Below the pieces are notes generated by a model, which saw nothing but the letters and a program-made list of their open reading frames with translations, was not told where the DNA came from and ran no database searches. The translations under genes and the position numbers were made by a program. From Hippophae tibetana (Eukaryota > Streptophyta > Magnoliopsida > Rosales > Elaeagnaceae), in the NCBI GenBank assembly GCA_037013495.1, contig CM072808.1, positions 45,060,068-45,124,067 on the forward strand: DNA of 64,000 bases. The letters are read 5' to 3'. Positions 24,301 to 39,567 of this stretch are shown here, in pieces (the stretch's first letter is position 1; each line of letters begins with the position of its first letter).

Positions 24301-26958
24301 CCTGGACTCCTCAGACTCCATGGCTGTTGGAAAGGGTCATACTTCTGAAGCACTTGTAGAAGCATTGCAAGAGAAGGTATCCTCTGTTTTTCAATTCTGA
24401 TATTTTTGCCTTTTTCCCTTTTTTAATCTTTTTTGACAGTGTTACTTTGGTTAATTTTGTTAGTTCTGTTTGAAATTACATAAATCTTCTCTATTTTTCT
24501 TGTTAATTATGTGCTACTGTTCGCAGGAGGTTAACCTGAGCTCCTCAGACTTCATGGCTGTTGGAATGGGTAATACTTCCGAAGCTCTTGCACAAGCATT
24601 ACAAGAGAAGGTATAGTCCATTATACAATTTTGATTTTTTTCCCTTTTTTCTTTTATTAGGTTTAGCTTGTTTGAAATCGCGAGTTTGGTTAATTTTGTT
24701 CGTTCTGTTGGAGATTACATATATCTTAGTAATTTACATCTTATCAAAGTCTGAGTCATATTAGGTCTGTGTCTACTTTATAGATAATTGATGCACTACA
24801 TACACCAAAGACTAGTAGTTTATACTTTTAATGGTCTTAATATTCTCTACTGTTATGATTATGAATAGACAACATGATCAAAGATATTGTGAACTTTTTC
24901 ATGTGTTAACTACACTGACACAACATGAACACACTTAACATGATACAATTAACACCCCCTAATTTTCTAAACACTATATTTTGTGATATGCAATGCATGC
25001 TTTTGATATGTGTCACTGGTTCTTCTTTGTCCTATTAATTGTAAGATTTTATTCCAGGTTGCGACATTATTACTTTTATCACAGCAGGATGAAAGACATT
25101 TACTGGATCAAAATTTGAATGTAGCTCTTCAAAGAAAAGTTGAAGAGCTCCAGAGAAATTTACTTCAGGTAGATCTTTGTTCCTTGTTTCCATTGTTCTT
25201 CTAATTGGAATGTTGGATGTAAAAATCAGAATGAACTAATACATGAAATTAATGATCAAGGACAATTGGCTGGTGTAAAATCATATAAAAATTTCTCTAA
25301 AATGATCTAAACTTGCAAAGTTAATTTTAGACGGTATGAAAAAGGAACTGAGGATCTAACAGATGTTTTAACTAATAACCATATAACAGATTTTATTCCT
25401 AACCATAGAGTAGGTTTCAGATATTTGTCCTTTAAAGATTGCGTTGTCGATCTCTGTATGGTAATGGTATCTTGTTGAGTGTAGCTCCACGGATGCCATG
25501 GTCCAATTTTACATTCCAATATTTATACATGCTCTTTGGGGTTTATTCATTTATTAATAATGTTGTCAGCTAAATAGACTTATTCATGGTGCATTTAATT
25601 TATTGGTTTAGGTTACCAATGAAAAAGTGAGAGCTTTAATGGAGCTGGCACAATTAAAGCAGGAACATCTACAGCTCAAAGAGTAAGAGTTCTTGAAAAG
25701 TTTATACACCTTTGGATGTGGACGTTTTCCTCTCAAATCCTTTGAAACTCAGAAGTAGTATTAAAATGATATGCATGAGCAGGAAAATCAGTAAGAAAAT
25801 CAATGATGAAAGATTAACAGGTGATGTTGAGGATAAAAGACTCATTACCCCTGAAAGAGATGGAAGGTTAAAGAACTTGCTGAAGAAAGCAAATTTGACA
25901 CGCTGGGTTGGTTCACTTGACTTCAGATTAAATGAATCTGAAGTTCAAGCCAAAGATGATGGATTCAGTAGGAGGTCCAACAGCATGGATATTGCCAGGT
26001 CTGAGAAAGACTAGTTTACTTTGAATTGCATCATATGTATATGTAGATGGGCGGTTATATGAATTCAAATGATTGTTTATGTAGATGGGCCGTTCTCCAT
26101 GTTCACTTATTTCTTACTATTACTCTATTTTCATTTCTCGTCTTTTTCAGACTTAAGATTGAAAATGCAGCTCTTAAGGAGAGCATGGAAAGTATGGAGC
26201 ATTTAACTACATCAGTCCACAGGCTTCGACTGAATCTTTCCAAGGTTAGTCTACAAGAGTGTTTGTTAAAGCACGTTTCAGTTACATATGTTTTTAAACA
26301 TTGTTATTGTTTGATTTAAGTGCATCATAGTATAACTCTTTTCATGGGTAGAATTTCATTTTCAACCCTCCTAGTACTGAACATATTATCAAATTTTTAT
26401 AATATTATGAACACGTTCTCAAAATTTATTTTATAATACAAGTATTTATTTATATGTATAGCTAAGAAAACATATTTAGATCTGAAAATAAATTTGAAAA
26501 TGCGTTGAAAAATGTATCAAAATATGAACTTGTGTTAGAAATGAATCCTAATCTGATTATATATGAAAAGGAGCCCTATTGTTTTCGCATTGATTATATA
26601 TTTGTTTAATATTCTTTGTTTATGCCAATAGGCGAAACAGTCAGTGACTTCAGAAGGTACAAATACCATCACTTTAGAATCTCTTGCTGAGATTATTAAT
26701 GAAGCAATACTCGTAAAGACTGCGCTGAAAAGCTCCCTGCCAGTTATTTGGTCAGCAGAAGCAGAGACAGGATCTCAAGGTGAAAGCATCAGCAATGAGC
26801 CAGGCAATGTACAAGGAAGCAGCAATGAGCCAGGCAATGTACAAGGAAGCAGCAATGAGAAGATGGATTCTGTATCTGCTGCTGGATTTGAGATGGTGGA
26901 GCTTCTGATAATTGCAGCACAATTATTGAAGGATTGCATCAGTAAAAGTGCTTCATGA
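18389..26958 (+). CDS. long coiled-coil protein of unknown function (18 coding exons)
   Basis: A leader exon ends at 18565. The ATG is at 19349, two bases after the next acceptor. Coding exons: 19349-19409, 20375-20468, 20663-20771, 20849-20887, 21443-21526, 21650-21711, 22018-22120, 22365-22505, 23162-23230, 23349-23405, 23486-23749, 24293-24376, 24527-24610, 25058-25168, 25612-25682, 25783-25998, 26151-26244 and 26632-26958; all phases agree, giving 689 aa. It is rich in heptad-like Leu/Glu/Lys stretches (LEQEIENLKKKLAACSRDNL; ALEEELESVRDSLDNLQNKF; LEIEKHLKRKVRELEKK), with a central Cys/His-rich patch (LCHYHSQHRVHTLNLL) and no membrane segment or catalytic motif. A cytoskeletal, trafficking or structural role is only a guess. 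Exons 12 and 13 are a tandem duplication. The last exon has an exact 30-bp in-frame repeat. Confidence 0.88.
24293..24610 (+). repeat. tandem exon duplication inside the coiled-coil gene
   Basis: Exon 12 (24293-24376, EVSLDSSDSMAVGKGHTSEA) and exon 13 (24527-24610, EVNLSSSDFMAVGMGNTSEA) are both 84 bp, phase 0, and start 234 bp apart. The flanking intron sequence is duplicated too (AAATCTTCTCT upstream; TTGGTTAATTTTGTT downstream). The result adds a second 28-residue module without shifting frame. Confidence 0.9.
26791..26850 (+). repeat. exact 2 x 30-bp in-frame coding repeat
   Basis: Two identical 30-bp copies encode the decapeptide SNEPGNVQGS twice, followed by a partial third start (SNEK). 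Perfect identity suggests a recent slippage event, likely to vary in length between individuals. Confidence 0.95.
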
Positions 26959-29021
26959 TATTAGATTCCGAGTCATTTCTTCTATCCGTTTGGCGTTAAG
27001 GTGGTATCTATTAATGCTGAGAACAAATGATAACGTGTTTATGGAATGGGCAAAGATGAGAATATGTTGATTGCATTGACGGTGGGTGGACACTTAGATT
27101 GGCCGTGTCTGGTCATTTACTTTGTTAATTATAAGGGAATGTCTACCCGAATATCTAAAACATGTTGATTGTCTCATTAGTGGAGAAAACTCCTATTGTA
27201 ATATGCATGAGCGAGGTTATAAATATTCTCCCTTCCCAGTTCCCATTGTACCATATAAAGAAATGAAAATCATTTTGGTGCTTTCTTAGCTACTTAATTT
27301 ATCATCCTGTGATTTTTATAGGACATCAATTACCTGCTTTTTGCATTTCTATTTGGGACTTCCATTTAGCCTGGTGTTGCACGGAAGCTTCAATTGTTCA
27401 TATCAATTGTCGATTTTTTTTTCCTAAGTGCATTTGACAAAGAAAATTGAAAATTAAATAATTATTTTAAGTATTTTTTAAAATAAAAATAAATTTTTTT
27501 ATGAAAAACATAAAAATAGTTTATTTTTTTCAAAACTATAGGATTAAGTTAATTACAAAAATAATTAATGGATATAGTGTTAATAAGTGCAATAATTAGT
27601 AGTCTATGATGACAGTTCTTTAATTTTAAGTGCACAGTACTTGAATAGTGCATATAGAGTCCTTTACTTGTGTATAACTTATAAACATGTTAAAAGAAAA
27701 AAAAAGATTAAAGTGCATTTTGAGATTCCTGACACTCAAATAACTTCTAAAAATTTTCATTTCCCTATTTGAGTATCATTTGATCATGAAAAAAAAAACA
27801 CTTGTATTGATTTTTGTTTAAACAACAAAAATAATAATTTTAAAATTTTTAATTATAAAAATAGTCTCTTGCTAATATTTTTAATATTAGAAACAGTACA
27901 ATAATTTATTTAATATTAAATATCGTATAAATTAAAATATAATTATTTATCCTAAGTCTCTCGGGGTTATATTTATTATTAACCCGTAAAAGGGTACGAT
28001 GATTGTATTGTTCTGTGAAAACTATAATCCTTGATGGCCATTAGTCTAGAAGTTTCCAAAATGAACAACAAGGACATTCTGTTACTAAAATTTGAGACAA
28101 TTTGTTTTTAAAATTTAACACGGTGTTTCATTTTTGAAATTTATAGGATTAAATTCTCTCTTTATAAACTATATATTGGATTACACTATCTTACAGGGGA
28201 AAATAAATGCCTGCCAGATCCCAGTAGCATTTTTCCCCACTTTTTTTTTATGTATGGGTCTCTTGCTTATATCTCTGCTTTTAAGTTTTAGATTAACAAT
28301 TTCTTCTTCTTCTTCTTCTTCTTTTCTTCCCTACATAGTAGTTCCATGACATCAGAGTTATAGAGATGTAAGACACAATAAACTACTCTAAAAATATTGA
28401 TTGGCATTAAATAGGGAAGAGTTACACAAAAAAGAGTTTAAGACTACATAAACTGTGCATAAAGAGTTTAAGATTGTGCATTTCCACAGTAATGACTGCT
28501 TAAAGAGTTTAAGACTGCATTTTTGGGTTCTTCCCAAAAAGCTGGTCATGCCTTCTCTATAGTTATATTTATATATTTATCAATTGATGATCAATATATG
28601 AAGTTGAAGGCCAAATGCTAGAAGGCACAACCCTTCTCTGTTTTTGTTTACACAGATTCTTTTTATTCTTCAATTTTTTATCGTCTCCCCTATATCTCTT
28701 GTACACTATTTCTTGCCTTTTCATTGAAGCTAGAGAGGAGAATCAAGTGGTTGAGATGAAAGGAAAACAAAAAAAGCTAGCCATCTTTGAACATTGAACA
28801 CTAAACACTAACAAATTCCTTTTTTATATATATTTTTTAATAATCTAACGAGTCTAATAAATTTTTAATACTTTAAACAAAATATAATAATATTTTAAAA
28901 ACGAAACACAAAACACAAAACACAAAACACAAAGCAACTGCTATTTTTAAAATTTATTGTAAGGTGTCTTCTAAGTCTTAAGCGTATCCATTACATCTTA
29001 TCCACTAAATGAAATTTTAAC
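26959..29021. other. intergenic, no gene seen
   Basis: The 3' UTR of the coiled-coil gene probably ends near 27240-27290. Beyond it the DNA is AT-rich. It holds a (TTC)n tract at 28302-28324, three copies of an AAAGAGTTTAAGA phrase at 28431-28515, and a short ACACAAA minisatellite at about 28903-28932. Open frames at 28134-28349 and 28615-28797 have no family resemblance. Confidence 0.6.
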
Positions 29022-29093
29022 GGGCATTTGGTCTAGTGGTATGATTCTTGCTTTGGGTGCAAGAGGTCCCGAGTTCGATTCTCGGAATGCCCC
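29022..29093 (+). tRNA. tRNA-Pro (anticodon UGG), nuclear type
   Basis: A 72-nt cloverleaf starts GGGCATT and ends AATGCCC plus discriminator C, so the acceptor stem is fully paired. The D-arm region TGGTCTAGTGGTATGATT and the T-arm AGGTCCCGAGTTCGATTCT are canonical A- and B-box regions. The anticodon loop TTTGGGT gives anticodon TGG. There is no intron, as usual for this tRNA. A T-run follows 8 bp later as terminator. Confidence 0.96.
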
Positions 29094-29868
29094 CAATGTA
29101 TTTTTGAAAATACATTTTCTTTTGATTAAAAATAGTCATTTGCTTTTACTTAAAGCCTGTATGTTCATATCAGTTTTATAAATTTTGCTTTTAAGTTCTA
29201 TTATGTAATACAGTTTTCAAAATTCCATGTGATATTTTATGCTACTTGAAGAAAAAGAAATCCCTTCAGTTGGAGTTGTTCAATTTTTGGTAGTGTTTGC
29301 TATGATAGGAGAAAGGAGCATATTTATTATTTCATTAAATTTATCACATTACTTTCTCGTTAATTATTTCATTAATAAAAATATTAAAAAATTTAGTGTG
29401 TTAATTCTCTATCTGTTTTATTCATTTTTTAATTTAAAATCTATTTTATCATAGTATGAATAGTAATATTTAATTACTTGAATCAAATAATAATATTTTA
29501 TTATAAATTTCATTTAAATTTGACATTTTGACTCATATGATACATTTGAACATTTTGTAATACCAAGAGGACCCAAAAAAAAAACTCTTTTATATTTTAC
29601 ACGACTAATGGTCATTTTAAACCTATTGTACCATATTTTGAATACCTTTTCCCTATTCTATAAATTATTTGTTTAATTTTGTATAACTTCTTAACATTTT
29701 TCTAGTCTTTATATGAAAATGGAAAGGAAATTAATCCTTAATTGGTTTATCTTTGTTTCAATCTGGCTAATTACTTAGTATAAGCACCACTTTAATTTTA
29801 TTGAAAAAATGAAATTTGATAATCTCATACAGATGAATTAATTTAGTTGTGGACTGAGGATTAAGCTC
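29094..29868. other. intergenic, no gene seen
   Basis: AT-rich spacer between the tRNA and the 3' end of the xylanase gene; it must contain that gene's 3' UTR. The open frame at 29239-29454 shows no family resemblance. Confidence 0.6.
29101..29105 (+). terminator. RNA polymerase III terminator
   Basis: TTTTT follows the tRNA-Pro gene by 7 bases, the usual pol III stop signal. Confidence 0.85.
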
Positions 29869-32800
29869 TCAAGCATAAACTAGGAGTAGCGGGTTTGTTT
29901 GCTGGGCTGAAGTAGTGGTAGTAGTACCGGTAGTTGGTGACACATTGAAGACCAAAGAGGAAACATTATTTGCTTGTAGTGGGTGACTACTTTTGACTTC
30001 ATAATCTCCATGGAAAAGGGAAGTTTCAAAGAAACCATTAGCATCTGTTTTGCCAGAAATGAAAGCATTCAAGCCCCATTCATGTAGCAATTTGTCGACG
30101 ACATTACCAGTTGGTAAGTTTCTGAAATTGTTATCAGTTAGACACATTCTCCAGCACCCTCCTGGACTCCATGCTCCCCAAATCACTATACCTTTCACTT
30201 TAGGGTGTGACCGTAGCTCCCTTATTATTTGCTCCAAGTACCATGCCTGCCCTTGTAAACCACATTTAAAAGGTTTGTCAATTTTTGAGACATTGTAGAC
30301 GCTTGTGGTAACATTTGCTCAGAAGTGATTTCAAGGCTCATAAAAGCACATTTTGTGCATTCTAACGCAAGCACATATAACTTGCTTCTTCCTAAAAGTG
30401 CTTTGTGTTGTGACCACTTTTAACTTAAACAAACAGTTGAGATTTGTTAGGGAGCGGAGAGAGAAAATTATCTCTTTAAATCTTAACTGTAGATAATAGT
30501 TTGTAATCAACGATCTTATCCCATACAAAGTACTACGTAAGGCGTGTTTGTTTCTGCTTATAAGATCCTATAAAAGCGCTTCAGGACCAAACATGATAAA
30601 AATTATCAGAAGCGTCTCCGGGGTTAAAAAATCACATTTTATGCTTGCTAATAAATTTACGTGTTTCTTCCTTCTTGAAACCACTTTTACCAGAAGCACA
30701 AGCAAACATGCCACTTAGATAGTCTTAAGATAGTCCAATTTAGATAATACAAGTTGCTAGCATAAGTTAAGTGATGAATGTATGTAGATATGTTACCTGA
30801 TTAGGACTGCTATTAACATCAAGTTCAGTTATCCAAATGGGCAATCCTGTAGCAGCAAGAGTATCAAGTGAAGCTCTTATGTAAGGTAGATTTGGTGTAG
30901 AGAAATGGCCTTCAAGTCCAATCCCAAAACGTCCATGTTGTCCAGGAAAGCTTTGAATCTCTCTAAGCTTTTGTAGATACTTAGCTGGAGAAGCAGCCAA
31001 ATCTCTACTATCCTCAATAGTATTATACTCATTCATGAACAAAGTAGCTGTTGGATCAGCTTGGTAAGCCCACTTATAGAAAATTGAAGAAGCTTTTAGC
31101 GCAACTCGGCGCTCAAAGAAAGAAAAATGCAAATTTTCATTAACAACATCCCAACCAATGACTTGGCCTTTGTACTTTGACATAATAGAGAAGACTCTTT
31201 TAAAGGCAGCCAAACCAAGTTGTTTTGGTAGTAGTGACTTGACCCACCAAGGTTGGAAAGTTGGGTCATCCCAAAACACATTGTGTCCTCTAACTGCAAC
31301 ATTGTGTTGTTTGGCAAATTGAAGCATTGAGTCTGCTACTGAGTAGTCTACTTTGCCTTGAGTCCTTTCTATATTGTCCCATTTCATTTCATTTTCAAAT
31401 GTTGTTACTTTAAATCTTGAAGTGAACCAATTTTGATAGGCTGTGTTGTTAACAATATTTTTATTTATTGCACATCCAAATGGGAAACCATTACTCTTTT
31501 GTTGGATTGAGATTGTTGCATTTATTAGCGGGTTGCCTTTTGCGTCAACTGCTTGGATTTTAACATTTCTTTTTCTTGTCTGCAGCCAAAGTTAATTGTT
31601 ATTTTGTATATAAAACTTGAAAAATATAATTGTGTGCATTGCAGGATAATATAACTAAGTTCATGTTTAGTTCAAATAATATATGAATATAAGAATGATA
31701 ATATGAATTTAATTCAATGAAAACAATATTATTATTACTATTATAATGTTTGTTTGAGTAATATAATTAAAGTTATGATAATATTAAAATAAAACACATA
31801 AAATTATAAAATAATTAAACTTTTTTTACTTGTAAAGGAGATAAATTGAGAAAAAAAAAGTATTCCAATATATTATAGAATTGTACTTGAGAAATGAGTA
31901 CCATTGTTAGTGTTAGATGGTTATATTTCATTCTTGAAATATGTTAAATTATTTTAATTATCATTCATATTTTTGTAAATTAAATATAACTTAAGTATCA
32001 GTTTCTTTGTTTGTGATTATTGTTGAGAAATTACACAAATTTCTGATAAGTCAAATTTATAAGAAAATAAGAAAAGAAAAATTACACACAAATTTGATAA
32101 CAGAGTTCGACCAATTTTGATTATGTCTCCGAACCTACTGCAGATCTTTTTATTGAAAGTGGAGAAATTATACAAGTTGTTTATAATACTCACAACTCAC
32201 AACCCAATTATATTTAAGAAAATTACTCTCAATTTTTTCTCACAAAAGTTTTTCTCTCACGAAAGTTTTTTTTTCTAAGTTTTTCTCTCAATTGGAATGA
32301 ACACTTAATTCTTTTAATTCATTACAATTACACATCTATTTATAGGAAAATTCATTACTTAAATTACTCTTTAAATTAATGGTTACTTGAATTAAATTTT
32401 TACTCTTTAATTTGCTCCTTAAATTAAGAAATTTTATTACAATCTCCAACAATTATGTTAGAAGTCATTTAAGTTGAGAGTGATTTCAAAGAGTACGTAA
32501 TTTGTATTTGTCTTGAAATGAAAATGTGATTTTTAAATATTGAAAACACTCCTGAAAAGGAATGTTTTATTTGATTTAGAAGAACTTTTAATTGCGTGAA
32601 CATACAGATAAACTAGATAGCATGTATAATTATCAATTTATGATGGCCAATATCACCTTTTCAATAGTTTGATCTTGATGAGACTTCCACTCTTTTTCAG
32701 TAAAGGGTTGTAAGGAGACACTATCAACCCAAATTTCACTTGATACATTCTTGCTCTGTAGAATTCAAAAATTGTTAGAAGCTTAAAACTAAAGTAAAAT

Positions 32801-34540
32801 AGTAAAATATATATAAAATCATGAGTCAGAATAAAGTCATAGCACGTACTGAACATGTTACCAAACATTTTCCTACCTCAAAATAGAGATATGCAGGACC
32901 TGATTCATCAACAGTGAGACCACCCTTGAGCATAGACCAACAATTGGACTCAGCAATGATAGAACCAGCATTTTTAAAACCTCTAGTTGTCTTGAAACCA
33001 GCATCTACTTGGATATTTCCTTCACTAACTTGTATCCAAGCTGCATTAATTATTCATAACCAAATGCAATGATAATTTCCTTTTACCCACAATAATTTTG
33101 GGCCCATTTTTATATAAAACAATAGGTGGTATAATATAATTAAGGGCATGGAATCGGTTGATTTCGTAAATTAGATAAGTTGGTTTCTTAAGTCCATTAT
33201 TTTTTAGATAATATTTAAGAAATTCACTAAATTTGTAAATTAAGATAAGTTTTAACGGACCATTGTGTAACATTTTTTAGATATCAAGATCTTGTTCTAA
33301 GGGGTTTTTTTTTTTTTTTTTTTGGTAACCAATGATATAAATTATGATAAACACTTAAAAACACATTATTGTTATTTTTATTCCACCTGGTTTTTTTTAT
33401 CTAATTGGGATGATTTTAAACTAACTCTGCAATTAGTCTGTCCTTCTATTAAAATTTTCAAACCAAATCAACTATTTAATTGTTCAAAAACAATTAATAC
33501 CCTAAAAATTAGATGGAATTCATCTAATTAAATAATTATAGTAAAATAATTGAAACAAGAATAGTTAAATTAGTGTATGAAATACCAGAGAATGTATAGA
33601 GAGTGTCCTTTTGCAAGTAAAGCTTCTGAGAAAGAGTGTCATAAGGTTGATATCGACTATGAGTCACAATAAATTGGTTGCCTTGTAATTCTCGAAGTTG
33701 TATTTGAGCTTTACCAAATGTGGTCCAGCCTTCTAGGCCTTTATTCAACTCTGGGTTTACTATTATTCCCCCATTATACTGTGCTTTATGAGGTTTTGCC
33801 AAACACTGAAAACACAGTAAAAAATTTAAATGCTTTGAAATTTATAAATTATAGTATTCATATAAGCATATATATATATGGGCGATCCTATAGGAGGATA
33901 TGGGAAAATAAAACTTACCTCTAGACTGCCCGTGTAATCATACGGTAATGCATTTATTTCAAATCCTGAAATTTTTGTTAATATATTATTAAGAGATTTA
34001 ATTATACTAATATTCAAAAGTTAATAACATTTTATAATATATTTCAATCATTTTTCATAATATTATTCATGATTTTTCGTTTTCCAAAATCTTCGCATTA
34101 TCACATTATACACATGTATAAAATAAATAAAAATAACAATAAATTACTCTTAGAAGAAAAATACTCTAGCTATAAATATATAATCTAAACATTAAAAAAA
34201 AAACTTTTAGGATAGCATAACAGTAGAGTTAATTTTGATGATTTATCGTTATATTGAAATTTTAATTACAGATATTTATAATGGTTTTTTACGCGACTTA
34301 TTTAGATAAAGTTTTTTTTTTTTTTTACATTATAACTACAAGTTCATATAAACCTATAAAAACTTGTGCCAAACATTTCTTTCTCTCTTTCTTTTGATCC
34401 AAATGCAATTAAAGATTTCGAATGGAATATATTTAATTAATTTTCTTGCAAATGAAATATATATAAACACAAATTATATAACCTGCATAGATGAGAATAC
34501 AAAATAGCAGCAACATTGAATATTCAAACCCGGCTTCCAT
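29869..34540 (-). CDS. secreted GH10 endo-1,4-beta-xylanase
   Basis: Exons on the minus strand: 34483-34540, 33919-33965, 33586-33805, 32877-33040, 32657-32755, 30797-31579 and 29869-30246. All phases agree, giving 582 aa, the usual plant length. Residues 1-20 form a signal peptide (YSMLLLFCILIYA). A carbohydrate-binding-like beta domain spans about residues 40-195 (NPELNKGLEGWTTFGKAQI, SSEIWVDSVSLQPF). The GH10 barrel spans about 225-530, with WDVVNENLH (acid/base Glu344) and WITELDV (nucleophile Glu448) both intact. GH10 enzymes cut beta-1,4-xylan backbones; this one should be apoplastic and act on wall xylan. A Thr-rich tail follows the barrel. Intron 5 holds a solo LTR and intron 6 a MITE-like element, yet the coding frame is undamaged. 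Confidence 0.95.
30541..30712. mobile_element. MITE-like inverted-repeat element in xylanase intron 6
   Basis: The left end GGCGTGTTTGTTTCTGCTTA and the reverse complement of the right end, GGCATGTTTGCTTGTGCTTC, form terminal inverted repeats around a 172-bp non-coding body. This is typical of small hAT-like MITEs. No clear target duplication was found, so the class is uncertain. Confidence 0.6.
32016..32456. mobile_element. solo LTR (32021-32451) with 5-bp target-site duplication
   Basis: A 431-bp segment opens TGTTGAGAAATTACAC and closes TTACAATCTCCAACA. It has the TG...CA ends and TGTTG/CAACA inverted tips of a plant LTR. It is flanked on both sides by ATTAT (32016-32020 and 32452-32456), a perfect 5-bp target duplication. 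No internal retrotransposon sequence or second LTR is present. It is therefore a solo LTR left by recombination, in intron 5 of the xylanase gene. The family cannot be named. Confidence 0.85.
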
Positions 34541-36699
34541 TGTTGGCTACTTGATATCTTCAAATCCTGAAGTCCATTAATTTCAAATCAATTAACCAAT
34601 AAAAACTCATACTAACACACATACATATACAAAAAATAAATAAATAAATAAGAGAGATACAGTGGAAAGAGACACAACGCCGTAGATGCATCTTTTAGAA
34701 GAAATTGCAATATGTTTGTTGAAGCAATTAACTGTAGATATTCTATGTATTTATAGAACAAATTAAATGTGATGTGTGAAATATTAATTTATTTTCTTTA
34801 ATAATATTGACTTCAAATAATAAAAAGAATAAAAAGATTATTTATTTTGGTCAGCATTAAATTACTATTAATACTTCTTATTTTTTAACCCATAGAATAT
34901 TCTTTGGCAAATTAATTATGAAATTGTAATCCTAAACTTATTACATTACCATATTATGAATATGAAGATTTATTTTAAATAGTATATATATTTTTAAATT
35001 CTTTTAAATACATATTCTGGCCATGTACAATAAAGGAAGGTTGAATATTTTATATTTTTAATTAAAAATTACTTTATTAAATATACAATGTGTTGTATAT
35101 GTTATTTTTTTATATTTAGTGAAAAATTAATTTTATTCTTTACTAATGCATTCTTCACCGATAAAAAAAACTTAAAAATATCTTTGATAAACATGGATAT
35201 GAGTTCTACTTTATAATATGCCATATTTCACTTAAAGAAAGAAAGAAAGAACGTGTACATGGATTAGAAATTTTAGCCCAATTTGGATGAAATAAATAAT
35301 TATGTTTAACAACTTTTTTATGGCACAAATCTTCTTAAAGATTATTCGGTTAGAGAAAATGATATCAAGTGGGATAAAAATGAATATTATATTTGTTGTC
35401 CATAAATCGGTCAGGATCATACCAAATCGTAAAATCGATCTGAATAAGATAATTTTACAAATCAAACGGTCTAATCCAGTTTACATTAGTTAAAATCGTT
35501 TTTCAAACGATCTAATCCAGTTTGTATTAATTTTAAACCGGTCGAACCAGACCAGATCGATTTAATAATATATTAAAATTTTCACATTATTTTCTCATTA
35601 AATGTGTCAAAAAACCGAATTAAACTGAAAACTGGACCAAATCGAACGATTTTATAAATCAAATAATCCGGTCCGATTTATGTTAATTAAAACCATTTTA
35701 AATAATTAGGTCCAAGTAATATAAACGATTTGATCCGATTAATTTTTTTTAACCAAAATCGGACCAAACCAAACAGGTGGACACCATTATTCCTCGAGTC
35801 CTTTACAAATCCTATTTAATAAATATATAATTTTATTTATTATTATAGATATAGTTACTTTTAAATTCAGTAATTATAAATAATATATTATATATTTTAT
35901 AATTTATTTTTATTTTTTTAAAACATCAATATTTTTTTTATAATTTATTTTTATTACTTCAAAAAGATTCCATCAATATTATAATATAGAAGATTTATAT
36001 ATTTATTGTTATATATATTTTATTTATTTTCATTTTACATAAATATTATTTATTTTTTATCATTTTATTGGCTTGAAATTTGTTTTCCCTTTTTTCAATA
36101 AAATATTTATTATTGGTTAGTTTTCTTTTATAATTTTTTATTTAATATTATAAAAAATAATATTTAAAATAACATTTAAATTTTCCTTTTCATTTTAAGA
36201 ATCCTTATTTCTTACTAGAATTCCTAATATATCTCTACAATAAAAAAATGGAGACAGAACGGCGAGAACATCCCGTGCCCCACCCCCCTTGATAACCCTT
36301 AAAACATTCACCTTTGTCTTTAACTTGTTCAGTTCAATTGTTACATATACTCGCCACAATCTCTCGGTCTATCTTCCAAGAGTGGACGGAGTTTTTTTAT
36401 TCCTTCCAACGTGTAGGGAGTATTATCAACGGAAAATTTAGCAAATATATATATATTATTACTTAGTTCTCCCATATTATTTAGTGTTATGCATTTTATT
36501 TGAAGATAAATATGTTAAAATTATTAATGGACAAAAATTTAAAAATTAAAATCTAAGGAAAAACACAATTCCATTTCGTACATATAATTTGTTTTTAATT
36601 TTATAGATATTACAATTAAAATATTATTTTTCAAAAATTGAGAGTGGAAAAATGCCTCTCCTATTCTCCATGTAAATCCACCCCCTGAGTACTAGAATT
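34541..36699. other. intergenic: xylanase promoter to APS kinase 3' end
   Basis: The first 200 bp is the xylanase leader and promoter. Between about 35400 and 35760 a phrase of the type CGGTCTAATCCAGTTT(A/G)...TTAAAA recurs three or four times with divergence, a short decayed repeat family. The rest is AT-rich. The segment just below 36700 must hold the APS kinase 3' UTR. No further gene is seen. Confidence 0.55.
34748..34755 (-). promoter_or_regulatory. TATA box of the xylanase gene
   Basis: TATAAATA on the minus strand lies about 210 bp upstream of the start codon. A transcription start near 34720 and a leader of roughly 180 nt are inferred. Confidence 0.5.

Positions 36700-39567
<2,868 letters not shown>

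Noticed and set aside
30050..30298. 82-codon plus-strand open frame
   Set aside because: It is antisense to the last xylanase exon, which explains its open reading.
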